From positions 1 to 64,000 of the forward strand of contig CAUDNR010003224.1 of assembly GCA_958430865.1 (NCBI GenBank): a stretch of 64,000 nucleotides of DNA, written 5' to 3'. Under the pieces are notes generated by a model that worked only from the letters and a program-made list of their open reading frames with translations, did no database searches and had not been told where the DNA came from. Every line of letters starts with the position of its first letter. Position 1 is the stretch's first letter. Made by a program: the position numbers and the translations under genes. Below are positions 42,844 through 54,826 of this stretch, piece by piece. Origin of the DNA: Entrophospora sp. SA101. Its lineage: Eukaryota; Glomeromycota; Glomeromycetes; Entrophosporales; Entrophosporaceae.

Positions 42844-42984
42844 TATTTTTGATGGATAAAATAGGGGTTCCTAATAAGATATGATTGAATTGTTGCCATG
42901 GATTCCAAATTGTCACTTGGCAAAGAATTCTTGTTCAATCCATGGATCTGCTTAAGTATTGAGAAATGTTCTCTCACAATTTTC
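42844..42984 (-). pseudogene. hAT transposase C-terminal fragment, right arm
   Basis: Inverse copy of 35942-36082, with the same frameshift. Confidence 0.55.
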
Positions 42985-43178
42985 CTGAGAAGGTATTATT
43001 GAGAACAATTTAGCTACAAAATGTTGCAAATAATTATATATCACTGGTAACTACCATAAGGTGATAGTTGCTCTGGTAGCTACAATCATAAATAAATCAG
43101 TCACACTGCTGTAAATATTATCACAATTATTTACAAACGTTTAGATATTTATTTAACATTGTTAATGAACTGATAATT

Positions 43179-43355
43179 CATCAGGAAAATGGGTACAAAT
43201 ATTATGCGTATATAATATGCAATTGCAGGGATTAAGCATATAATATATGTACAATTTGCATACATTAAAAAATACGTGATTTGTATGCATATTATATGCT
43301 TAATCCCTGCAATGTACATTATATACGCATAATATTTGTACCCATTTTCCTGATG
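43179..43355. mobile_element. Fold-back element (177 bp), right arm
   Basis: Inverse copy of 35571-35747, bounded by CATCAGG and CCTGATG. Confidence 0.85.
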
Positions 43356-43364
43356 TTTTATTGT

Positions 43365-43795
43365 TGTAAAATTATAAAAAAGTTATCTTTATTTGTTTGA
43401 GTTTTACATCTTTAAATAATAAAAATACAATTCTTAAAATACAAATATAAATCATAAGAAAATAAATAAATAAATAATCTATATATTGTATGGAAGTTTA
43501 TAGACTTCCTAGAAAGTATTGATCATAATTTAAAGATAACTTCTTGATTATAAATAATATAAATAAAACAATGACATGATTATATTCCCCACAATATAAC
43601 ATAACAATATAATATCCACTTTTCTTAATAAAAATAATAATGATGATGATAATAATAATATGTATAACTCTTTAACCAAAAATTCCGATTGCAAAGTAAC
43701 TTAAATTAAACGATAAAAAAATGAATTCCTCTTACCAAATATGGTAATAAAATTAAATGCCATTTGTGTGACATATTATTTCGAGGATTGTTACA
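43365..43795 (-). repeat. Solo LTR (431 bp), right arm
   Basis: Inverse copy of 35131-35561, TGTAACA at 43795 and TTTTACA at 43365, with the same ACAA flanks. Confidence 0.6.
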
Positions 43796-43881
43796 TTGTC
43801 ACTATAAAAAACCCAAGGAAACCAAACCAAACCAAATATTTTTTTAATTTCTTTAATTTTTAAAAGATAACAAATACATGC

Positions 43882-44124
43882 TCACCTAGGTAGTAAATTA
43901 TTTCTCTTCCAATTTTCTTTTCTTTCTAAATTCTTTGACAAAGTTCTTTTACTGGTTATGATTTTTCTTTCTTCTTGGTAAATTTCATAGGTAATCCTTT
44001 CTTTTCTTAGATAAGCTTCAAATGTCTGAGTATCATTTATTTTGAAAATATAAGGAGCAATTTTCTCACCTTGTGCTTTCTTCAGAATACTGCTGATAGT
44101 ACTATAATTCTTGGGTTCTATAGT
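43882..44124 (-). pseudogene. PKNYSTI... fragment, right arm
   Basis: Inverse copy of 34802-35044; same frame and stop. Confidence 0.45.
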
Positions 44125-44222
44125 AGATCTGATGTAAATGAGTTCATATTAACTATTTTTATATAGTGATAATTCTATATAACAAATGGGATATTTAAAA
44201 CCATTAATTATGATCACATTTA

Positions 44223-44472
44223 AGGTTTCCGGTCCAAACTGTTTTCTCAAAGCCCAAACTAGTTTGGGCAATTTGGGATTCTCAGCATTTTTATAAACAT
44301 GAACATTAAAAAACTATACCAATCAACTTATTTTAACTTAAACAACTTTAAAGTAATTTCGCTCAATTTTGGCTAATAACAAAAAATAGTTTGGGCTTAT
44401 AAAAAAGTAATTTTTGCCCAAAGTGTTTCAGCAATTTCGGCTACTAATAAAGAGAGTTTCAGCTGGAAATCT
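44223..44472. mobile_element. TA-flanked MITE A (right arm)
   Basis: AGGTTTCCGGTCC...AGCTGGAAATCT, flanked by TA. Its outer 80 bp differ from the left copy (TTTCCAGCTGAAAC versus TTTCTGGCCAAAAC, and a small length change), while the inner part is identical. Confidence 0.75.
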
Positions 44473-44554
44473 TAATTTAAATTCCTAAACTTTAATTCTC
44501 AATTAAATTTAAACGAAGAATGCTAGAATTAAGGCTCCGAACAGAACAGAACAG

Positions 44555-44890
44555 ATCGGATTTGGTGGAAATCTGATCTGTTCTGAAATCTGTTTAAGCT
44601 GATCCAATCCGATCTGGTTTTTTAAAATATTGGATCCGATTCGATCCGATCTGGTTCTTTAAAATATTGGATCTGATCTGATCTGATTTAAGGTTGTGGG
44701 CGAACCTCCTTAGTAATTGTTGAAACCACGGCAAAACTATATTAAATCTTATCAAAAATCCTGTTGAAACTATGCCGAAATTGCGAAACCTCAAAATCCG
44801 AAACTCTGTCGAAACTCTAATAAACAATTAATGTGTAACCTGCCGAAACCCTGCTGATTGATTTCTGGAGTTTCTACAAGCAACCTTACT
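44555..44890. repeat. GATCYGATCTG and CGAAAC short-repeat tract
   Basis: At 44595-44690 a unit of about 36 bp (GATCTGGTTNTTTAAAATAT...TGGATC) occurs about two and a half times. From 44700 to 44870 CGAAAC/GAAACT words recur about eight times. The stretch is closed by TAAGGTTG at 44691 and CAACCTTA at 44882, which may be the ends of a small element. The 77-codon minus frame here only translates the repeats. Confidence 0.45.
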
Positions 44891-47414
44891 TATAATACAA
44901 AAAAATGAAGTAAATATTTCAAGTCTTTATTGTTTTTATTTAAATTATAAAATTTCTATTAATTATAAACAAATGCCACACTTTTTGAAAGTATTATAAA
45001 ATATCATCGCATTTATTATTATTTTCTTCTTCAATTGTAGAAAAAAGAATCATCGTCATTTAAATACACTGTTCCTTTTTTTAAAAAAGATTTTTTATTA
45101 CCTTTATGGGTGGTGGTGAAAAAAAACAATCAGTTATATGTATATACGCTATTAAATTTTGAGTATATACATTATTTAAAAAATAATAAAACTTTGTCAT
45201 TCAAAAGGAAAATTATACACAATAATCCAATCGATTAATTTACAATTTCATATTATTTAAAAAATTTTCTCTCCAAAGAAATTTGATTTCGACCATTTAC
45301 CGCATAGTATACAGTTGTGTTTATTACTTAGTTGTTCGGGTATTATTGTAGAAGTTAATATTACTGGTGTTGGCGGTGTTGACACAATTGATTGAGTCAT
45401 ATGACAAACATAAATAATTGAGTCATACGCAATTAAAAATAGAGATTTTGGGAATTGAGTCAAAGCCAATTTAATTTGACAACATGTATAATACAGGTGA
45501 TATTGGTTTGGATGACGATGTTGATGATGTCGAAGGATGTAGTGCTCTAAATTTTAACAAATGATCGTTAAAATGCACCCATCGTGGCATTCGTGCTTTT
45601 TTCGAACAAATTAGCCATCTAGATTGCATATATTAATTCCCAAACATGATTTTTGAGTACATGATACTTATTTAGAGATGAAAATTTCAAAATTTCATGC
45701 ATTGTTATTATTATATAATAATCTATATATGTCGTTCGAAATCCAATTGTGTCACATACATAATGATTTCCAAATTGGCAGGATCATTCAATTTCCTGAT
45801 ACTCAACATTTTTCGCTATTTTGAGAATCAAGACCTTTCAAAAAAAAAAAAAAAAAGTCATTCTAATGAACAAATGTGAATGTTAATTCTCTCACACACA
45901 AATTGTTTTGTCTCCATTGGCGCCTTTGATGATGTACTAATACGAAAAGTTCATTGCGAACGATACAATGTAAAAGCTGGAAAAATCTTGTTGTAGATAT
46001 AGCTTACTTGAATGACTTATCTGCCTTACGCGATATACTATATTAGTATATAATATAATACTATTGTATAACTTACTAAATGGTTTATTATCATTACAAA
46101 TTGCTTGTACCGAATGATCAATGTAACAAATAGTTATTACTATTTCTATCAATCAACATCAATAATCAATGCTTGATAAAATATCTAGATAAATTGGCGT
46201 GTAGGATTAACAATTGCAGAACTCTTACATTGTACTGGTTTAATATGCGCAGTTAGATAATAATTTGGCGTATTACACACATGTTTATTTATTATATATA
46301 AATAAGAATAAAAACCGGAAAATTTTTTACTGTTTTTTTTTCTATATTAATATATAGATAAAAAATTTCCCTCATTGTTACACGATATGCTACTTAATTT
46401 GGGAACCGTGAGCAAAATTCCTAAGCGCTCTTAAGCTGTGGACGAAACTCATAATGTTGGAAAGAAGAGTAGTAATAATAATCAGTGTATGAAATTGAGT
46501 GCAACTCACTGATAATGACTTCAATCGAGTCAAAACCTTATTTATTAGTTTATATAGTTAGAAATTTATTTAATAATATATAATATTATTAAATTTCGCC
46601 ACTAGTTTAGGAGTCTAAATTCCAAAATAATTTCGGCCACCATCATCAGTTTATTGTACAGTTCAATTCCTGAAAATCAGATAAACTTTCTAAATTAAGT
46701 AAATCAAGACTCCAAGTTTCAAAATACTCCAAATTAGGAACTATTTGTATGAGCTCAGTCGGTCCTCCAAACAAACATAGTAAATTAGCCCAAACTTTAA
46801 ATTAGTATGTCTCAGGCTCCGTGCGACCGAATTAAAAAATCTAATCGTCAGTTGATAACTTTACTAAAGATAAACAAAATGACGGACGATTATATTTTTT
46901 CAAAATGTTTTCTCTATGTTTCCGCCACATATGATGATGGAATTCAAGCTGCCGGACTGATGTTTAAATTCAGGTTCCCAAATTTTGTTCAATGTAAAGA
47001 GAAGTTTAATTTGATTTGAACGCAATAACAGATAAAAATATATTGTTATTTATTATATGGTAGACGGACGGATGAACATTCTTCCATTCGCGCCCATTGA
47101 TTAATATTAATATTAATATTAAAAAAAATGAGTGTAATTAAATATACCAATTTCAGTAAAAGATATTTTATTTGAAATTTACAAAAAAGGATTTCGAATT
47201 TAATCGCGATGTGTATCGATAGGCGCAAGTTCAAGATATCAGGTATTAACCAGTTGGTAGTTGGAATTCTGTCACTTATTCTTTGTTTGATAATTGTTTG
47301 TAATTAATCGTACATACATTATATCATTAACTGAAGCAATGATATCAGATTAGATTTTGGATATATAAACCACTGCAATTTTTCTCTTTGTTTTTATTTA
47401 GTCAATTGCTCAAA
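44891..47414. other. Intergenic, no supported gene
   Basis: AT-rich. A 70-codon minus frame at 45257-45469 (ends CILCGKWSKSNFFGEKIF) and a 70-codon plus frame at 46807-47019 start with ATG but match nothing known. No RNA gene seen. The last few hundred bases should hold the tyrosinase promoter; no element is identifiable with confidence. Confidence 0.5.
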
Positions 47415-49402
47415 ATGTATCATGAAGATCCATTGAAACGTTTTGTTTTGAATCCTATTAGTGGCGAAGGTAATAATAAGTCATTGTTGTTGAATGGAGT
47501 GATTTGATAATCTTATGACATATTTCCAATTATTAGATAACGTTAAAACACGTCTGCCTATCGAGGCGCTAATGAACGTGTGCAAATACAAGAAACAAAG
47601 GGATCTGTTTCTCCAAGCTTTTGCCAATATTCAACGAAGAAATTATAATGACGTTAGATCTTATTTCAAAGTTGCTGGAATTCATGGTCTTCCATATGAT
47701 TCTTACAATGATGATGGGGTTTCTAAGATTCAAGGTGGCTATTGTCGTCATAGTGATATTCTCTTTCCTACTTGGCATCGTCTATATGTCATGTTGCTTG
47801 AAAGGCTAATATATGATGAAGCTAAGGAGATCGTAAACAGGTCAGAATTGATTTTTTTTTCATTTTTCTCAATTATTTGTGTTTTTGTATTCACTTTATT
47901 TTACTTTCAGTTATCATGATGGCGATATAAAAGATGAGTACAAAGAGGCAGTTGAGAATGTTCGGTTTCCATACTGGGATTGGGCCAGTTCATCTGTTCT
48001 CTGTCAAGGAATACCTTCGATTTTGTTTGATAAATTTGTTTGTGTTATGGTCCCAAATGAATCAGGTGACGAAGAAATAGAAACCAAAATTCGGAATCCT
48101 CTTCGTGCGTACACTTTGCCAGTAAATCTAGGAATTGCAGAACTTGTTGGTGACACTTCTAATCCAACGCAAAGACCATATATTCCAGATGGGGATATTG
48201 AACCTTATACACCAGCCGGATATTCAACTGTCAGACATCCAAACCAAAATTACACTTCCGATTCAAATTTCACTAGCCTTGAAATCGTCACTTCGTGTAG
48301 CTCTACATTTCGTCCAAGTATTTACGACATTCTTTCGATTGAGGACTGGTATAGTTTCAGTAACACTGGTATGACAACCAAAATCGAACCACCCTGTGAT
48401 CCGGATGGCAAACCTAAATATTCGTGTGAGTCATCAATTGAAGGCGTTCATAATGTTGCTCATGATAAAATTGGTGGAATAGGCGGTCATATGTCATATC
48501 CTGATATTGCGAGTTATGACCCCATATTTTTCCTTCATCATGCAAATGTGGATCGCCTTTTTGCTATTTGGCAAGCTTGTCATCCTGGCGATGATAGTTG
48601 GATTAAGGAATGGTCCGATGATAAAAAGACACTTAACCAAGATACTAAACTTGAGCCATTTCTTAAAAATGATAATGATTATTGGACCTCGGCGGAAGTT
48701 AGGTAGGCTTTTATATCAAGTTTATTACTTACAAATCAACTTGATGTTATTCATAATTTTTGTTTAATAATAGACATATTGAAAAACTCGGATATAATTA
48801 TCCTGAACTAAAGGAACCAATTACAGACCCAAAAGGTTTTTTAGAAGCCATGCAAAAGGTTTATCACCACGTTGTTAATTCGTAAGTGTTGTTTTTCTAT
48901 ACTTGCTTCCCTTATTTTAAATCAATTATTCATCTTTCAACTCTCAAACAGGAATAGAAAATGGAAACTTAACATAAAAGTCAAGAAAAATGAAGTTGGC
49001 GCGCCATTTCAAATTCGAGCATTCATTGATTTGCCAACCAACAACCCATCAACTTCTATCACCAGTCCCAATTTCGCTGGTTTCATGTCAATATTTTCTC
49101 GTGGAAAAACAAGTTGTGCTAGTTGCAACGATAATCGAAAAGTATTAGTGAAAGACGACATTGACCTTACTGTATGCATGCAAAGGCTCCATCTTGTTAA
49201 CGAGAGAAACGTTATGGAATGGGATTCATACTCTGATGAAAACCCCCCTTTGACTGAACGAGTCACTCTTGTGACTGTGTTGAAGGATGGAAGTGAGATA
49301 AATCTTAAAAAAGTTGGTATAATGTCTGCGGATATCTGGGAAATTGACGGTAATATTCCAAAATATTTAGGCAGCATTTATCCCCCCAGTAAAAAAGCTT
49401 AG
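47415..49402 (+). CDS. Tyrosinase, type-3 copper oxidase (569 aa)
   Basis: Exons 47415-47469, 47537-47840, 47911-48702, 48774-48881 and 48952-49402 all have GT-AG introns and join in phase (570 codons with stop). The copper A site is GIHG...YCRHSDILFPTWHRLY: three histidines, with Cys two residues before the second, as in the Cys-His thioether of fungal tyrosinases. The copper B site is VHNVAH...FFLHHANVDRLFAIWQ. Tyrosinases oxidise monophenols and o-diphenols to quinones, leading to melanin or wall cross-linking. A C-terminal domain follows with a CASC (C-x2-C) motif like that involved in copper loading or latency in pro-tyrosinases. No signal peptide is visible, so the product may be intracellular or a latent proenzyme. 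No frame break. Confidence 0.95.
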
Positions 49403-49478
49403 TTGGAAGTTTTTAATATGGGTTGTGCCCATAGCTTTCTTTTACCCACAATATGTATTTCCAGAAAAATTTTTGTTC

Positions 49479-49484
49479 AATAAA
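49479..49484 (+). terminator. Polyadenylation signal AATAAA of the tyrosinase gene
   Basis: AATAAA lies 77 bases after the tyrosinase stop codon, the usual place for a polyadenylation signal. 49500-50599 is AT-rich with nothing else seen. Confidence 0.6.
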
Positions 49485-50599
49485 GAAACCATCAATTCTA
49501 TGTGTAACTTTCATATTAAATTCTGTATGCTTATTATTTATATATTATTTGATTATTTATGTTAACTATTTACTATTTTATATCTATTTATAAATTTGCT
49601 CAAAATGGTATTTGTTTTATTTAAAATACGGATTATATTGATGTATATAATTTAATTTAGTGTATAAAGTACACGTATTAAATTGTGTATTAACTAGGGG
49701 TAATATTATTTTGATGTTTGTAGTTTGCAAATAAATTATTTATTAAATCCAGTAGAAACTTCTAGTTTTAATATCATTCCCGATGATGGATTGAATTATG
49801 AAAAAATCAATTAAAAGCGAATAGTTTCAAACAAAAATGGTTATTATGGCTATCCATATATGTTCATAAATGAGTATTTTGCGCAATATGCATTCAACAT
49901 AAAAGAAAAGAAAGAATACTAATATTAAAAAAATTTCTATTCAATAAATTGAAAATGTAAGTATAAAATCAGCAATAAAAGACTATAGATCACAAAGAAG
50001 AAGCAGAAAAATTAGAACTTTCCAAACTTGCAACGGAAATTTGGATGATAAAATTGAATAAATCAAGGTGATATACATAGTATAGGTATAATAACGGCAA
50101 AATTATATTCCTTTGAAAACATTACTATCTCTGATTCAACATGCAAAATAATTGAATACACTGAATATTTATTTCATTTTCATATAGTAATGAAACGTTA
50201 ACTACTTTGCCGGTCAGTTGAAGGATCAGAAAACATTATATATATAAAAAATCAAGTGAAATGATCGACGGTTAATACAATTGAGCAATAATCTTTTAAT
50301 AATAGTAATATATTAAGTTTGTTATATAATGAAGATTTGATCAATACGAATCAGCATCAATATAAACTCTAGCAAGTATTCCTTAAAAAACCACCTTGCA
50401 CATTCACATTTATATTGAGGTCTAAGTCATGCTTAATATTGTATTATTAGCAACTTGTATTAACCCATTTCTTATTACAAATTTATAGTACAAATAGAAA
50501 CCCTAATTAGGCAGATCGTCAATTAAGATTAATATATATCACGTGTCATCAAAGTGAGTCATTTATGATTATCAAATTGTGAAGAAAAATAATAATAAT

Positions 50600-53500
50600 A
50601 TGGCTACTACAGAAGAACCCAAGAAGGTATTTCATTTTAAATCTGCATTCAATTGAATTTAATTAACTCCTAATGTTTATATATGTACTTTTTTCTAAAA
50701 GACTTTTAAACGTGACACCTTGGCTTTAATAGAACAAAAAATTCAAGAAAAATGGGAAAAAGAAAAAATTTTTGAGGTTAATGCACCAACAATTGAAGAA
50801 TTTTCTCTCGAACAGGACGATGATATCTTACATGAAAAATACCCAAAATATATGGGCACTTTTCCTTATCCTTATATGAATGGAAGATTACATTTGGGGC
50901 ATTTTTTTACAATTACAAAGGTTGAATTTGCAATTGGGTATGAACGAATGAAAGGAAAACGGGCATTGTTCCCGTTAGGCTTTCATTGTACTGGTATGCC
51001 AATTAAGGTAATTAACCACTATGTGTTATTATATATATGCAGATCAAAGTTTTTATTTAATATATATGTATAAATAGGCATGTGCAGATAAACTTGCTCG
51101 TGAATTAGAATTATATGGTCCTGATTTTAAAATACCTGACAATGACACAATAATTGATGATATTAAAAAAGGAGTTGATGATTTAACATTGAATGATAAC
51201 AATTCAAAAAAATTAGATTCGTCTGGAGCTGGCACAACAAAAGTGATGCAAAAAAAAGGAAAGGTTGCCGCAAAATCAACTGGTGAAAAGTTGCAATTTC
51301 AAATTATGAGGAGTTTGGGCTTACCAAATGAAGAAATAGCTAAATTTGCTGATGCAAATTATTGGCTTTATTATTTTCCTCCTTTGTCAATTGTTTGTAT
51401 TGTTTAGTTTTTATTTTTATTTTTAATTTTGAAATTAAAAATTTATGATGTTTTTTATTAAATTGTAGAAAGATTGTAAAGCTATGGGAGCAAAAATTGA
51501 TTGGCGTCGATCTTTCATTACAACTGATATAAATCCTTATTATGATTCGTTTGTACATTGGCAAATGAGAAAGTTGAAGGTTCTTAATAAAATAAAATTC
51601 GGTGAGCGCTACACAATTTATTCACCAAAAGATGGACAGCCTTGTATGGATCATGATCGTTATTCTGGAGAAGGTCTAGTTCCTCAAGAATATACTGGTA
51701 TTAAACTCAAGGTGATAGAATGGAGCGAGAAGGCTAATAAAATTTTGGGTGCAAATAAAGAGCTTGAAGGAAAAAACATTTTTTTTATTGCTGCAACATT
51801 GAGGCCAGAAACCATGTAATTATTTTAATTTTCAAAAATTATTGTTTCAAAAATTTAATTGCAATATATATAATATATGAATATATATATATTTGTATAT
51901 AGGTATGGACAAACTAATTGTTATGTTGGCGTAGATATAAATTATGGTCTTTTCAAAATAAACGAGTCTGATATTTTTATTTGCACTTATCGTGCAGCAC
52001 GAAACATGGCATTTCAAGGATATTCTGTAAAACGTGGTGTTGTAGATCAATTAGTAGAATTTAAAGGTTCAATTTTCCTTGGGACAAAAGTGCATGCACC
52101 ATTAAGTAAATATGAGCATGTCTATGTCTTACCTATGGAGAATGTATTGGCTACAAAAGGAACAGGGGTTGTAACATCGGTACCTTCAGACTCGCCGGAT
52201 GACTATATCACACTTCAGGATTTAAAGAAAAAGGCAGCATATTATAATATTGATCCTTCATGGGTGGCAGATTTTGAACCAATACCAATTATTAATACTC
52301 CAACATATGGTGAGTTGGCTGCACCTAAAGTTTGCAAATTGAAAAAAATCAATTCACAAAAGGATCGGGTAGCTTTAGCAGACGCTAAAGAATTGGTCTA
52401 CAAAGAAGGCTTTTATGATGGAACTATGCTCGTAGGTGAATATGCTGGGAAGACTGTTCGAGAGGCAAAAACTTTAATCAAAGATTTATTGGTTTCAAAA
52501 GGGCTTGCTTTTATTTATAATGAACCTGAAGGTCTTATTATGTCAAGGTCTGGTGATGAATGTGTAGTAGCACTTTGTGATCAATGGTATTTAGATTATG
52601 GCGAGACAGAATGGAGAAAGCAAGCTGAAGAATGTTTGAAAAAATTAAATACTTTTGGTCTTGAGACTAGGCATCAGTTTGAAAAAACTTTAGCTTGGTT
52701 AAATCAATGGGCTTGTGCAAGATCATATGGACTTGGTTCTAAAATTCCATGGGATTCTCAGTATTTAGTTGAAAGTTTGTCTGATTCAACAATTTATATG
52801 GCCTATTATACCGTATCTCATTTGCTTCATGGTGGTACTTTAGATGGCTCAAAAGCTGGTCTACTTGGGATAGAGGCATCAGAAATGACGGATGAAGTTT
52901 GGGATTATATATTTGGTGATACACAATACCCAACTTCAACTACTATTTCGAAAGAAAAACTTGACATTATGAGAAGAGAATTCCGATACTTTTACCCACT
53001 GGATCTTCGGGTTTCTGGTAAAGATCTAATACCAAATCATTTAACATTTTTCATATATAATCATGTAGCCATATTTCCTGAAAAACATTGGCCTTGTGGT
53101 ATAAGGTCAAATGGACATTTGCAATTAAATGGAGAGAAAATGGGTAAAAGCACAGGAAATTTCTTAACTGGTCATGAGTCAATAGAAAGATATGGTGCAG
53201 ATGCATCAAGAATTAGTTTGGCAGATGCAGGTGATTCAGTTGAGGATGCAAATTTTGAGGAAGCTACTGCAAATGCTGCAATATTAAGATTATTCACATT
53301 AAAAGAATGGTGTGAGGTTTGTTAAATGTGTGATTTGTTTGTTTGTTTATGCACAAACAAATGCACCATTTTTTTTTTCTAAAAAAAAAAAGTTAACAAT
53401 AATAAGAATATTATTATTTATTAAAGGAGCAAATCAAAAATAAAGATAATCTTCGTACTGGACCAACAGATAGTTTTCATGATAGGGTTTTCAAAAATGA

Positions 53501-54547
53501 AATGAACAAGTTAATTCAACAAACTAGGAATGCTTACGAAGAGTATGTGGAAATAATGATTTGTTTTATATTATACTTAAAATTTTATTTAATTTTATAT
53601 ATTTTTCCCTTGTTTATAATGAAAAGTTCATTTTACCGTGATGCATTAAAATATGGTTTTTATGAATTACAAACATCTCGTGATTGGTATCGTGAAGCAA
53701 CATCACAAGAAGGTGAAGGAATGCATCGAGATTTAATATTAAGATGGATAGAGTTACAAGCATTATTATTATCACCAATTGCTCCTCATTGGTCTGAATA
53801 TATATGGGGCGAAGTTTTACAAAAAGTTGGTATTATTATTTTTAATAAAAATTACTATACCATTTAATTAAAATAATTTTCAACTATTTTAGGATGGATT
53901 TATAGTAAATGCATCATTCCCTTCACCATCAGAACCTGTTGATGAAAGTTTAATTGAAGCAATTGAATATATTAGAAAATTAATAAAAAACATTCGTGAT
54001 TTGGAAGGTGCCTCACAAAAAAAAAAGAAAAAGGGTAGTAAAGCAGATAATTTTGATCCCAATAAACCTAAATCTCTTAAATTGTTTGTTGCAACAAAAT
54101 TTCCAGAGTGGCAAGATTTGGTGGTTGAAGCTATAAAACAAAATTATGATGAGGTTTGTGTCTAAAAAAAAAAAATAATCATACCCCAAAAGATTAACAG
54201 TAATATTATCGATTTATTTATTATATAAAAATTAGGAATCCAATTCATTTGATGATGGTAAAATTCGAGCAAATTTAGGAGAGAAGGGAATTCTAAAAAA
54301 CAAAAAAACCATGCCATTTGTACAAGATTTTAAAAAGAGAGTTGAAAAATTTGGCAAAGAAGCATTTAATAGGGCATTATTATTTAATGAATATGACACG
54401 CTTGTTATAGCAAAAGGATTTATTCAACGTAGTTTAGGATATGTTCAATCAGAAATTGTGAATGCCGAGGAAGTTTCAGAAGAAGAAAAAAGATTAACGG
54501 AGTTTGCAGTACCTGGAGAGCCAGGAATCTTCTTTAAGAATATATAA
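50600..54547 (+). CDS. CDC60: Cytosolic leucyl-tRNA synthetase (1098 aa)
   Basis: Nine exons join in phase to 1099 codons with stop: 50600-50626, 50702-51007, 51078-51392, 51469-51815, 51903-53316, 53427-53542, 53627-53825, 53893-54153, 54236-54547. The enzyme charges tRNA-Leu with leucine, using ATP. The HIGH motif appears as [12 protein letters not shown], the KMSKS loop as EKMGKSTGN. The CP1 editing domain lies between them (TLRPETMYGQTN, and the conserved [16 protein letters not shown]). Length and order fit the eukaryotic/archaeal cytosolic type, about 1100 residues, not the shorter mitochondrial one. The first exon codes only nine residues (MATTEEPKK). Low-complexity Lys runs occur near the C-terminus. 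No frame break, so this is a working housekeeping gene and a good standard-code reference: its Trp codons are TGG and its stop is TAA. Confidence 0.97.
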
Positions 54548-54826
54548 AAAAAAAACATTAAATACTATTTATTCGTTTTTTTTTAAAACTTACAAAAGTA
54601 ATAAATTATTTTTGTTGGTTTTGTAAAGTATACTATACGTAATAATTAAATTGTATTAATTCGTGAGAATGAGTGAATTTTTAATTAGTGATCTGCGGGG
54701 TGCATTTACATTTTATAGTAAAAATCATCCAGTTCGCCTTACTTTTCTACCGTAACATCATGTTTCCATTTGCATTTTTGTAAAAAATGACAAAACAAAA
54801 TTATATTTATTGGTTCGTATGTTTGT
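54548..54826. other. Short intergenic stretch
   Basis: Convergent 3' ends of the synthetase gene and the minus-strand pseudogene. Nothing else seen. Confidence 0.5.

Larger units (their letters stand above)
41952..44472 (-). repeat. Right arm of the ~2.5 kb inverted repeat
   Basis: Inverse of 34457-36974, collinear without net indel from 41952 to about 44390. It ends within MITE A. The two arms lie on different contigs joined across the 10-N gap. Confidence 0.92.

Noticed and set aside
49009..49377. 122-codon minus frame inside the tyrosinase gene
   Set aside because: Shadow of the plus-strand last exon; no family similarity.
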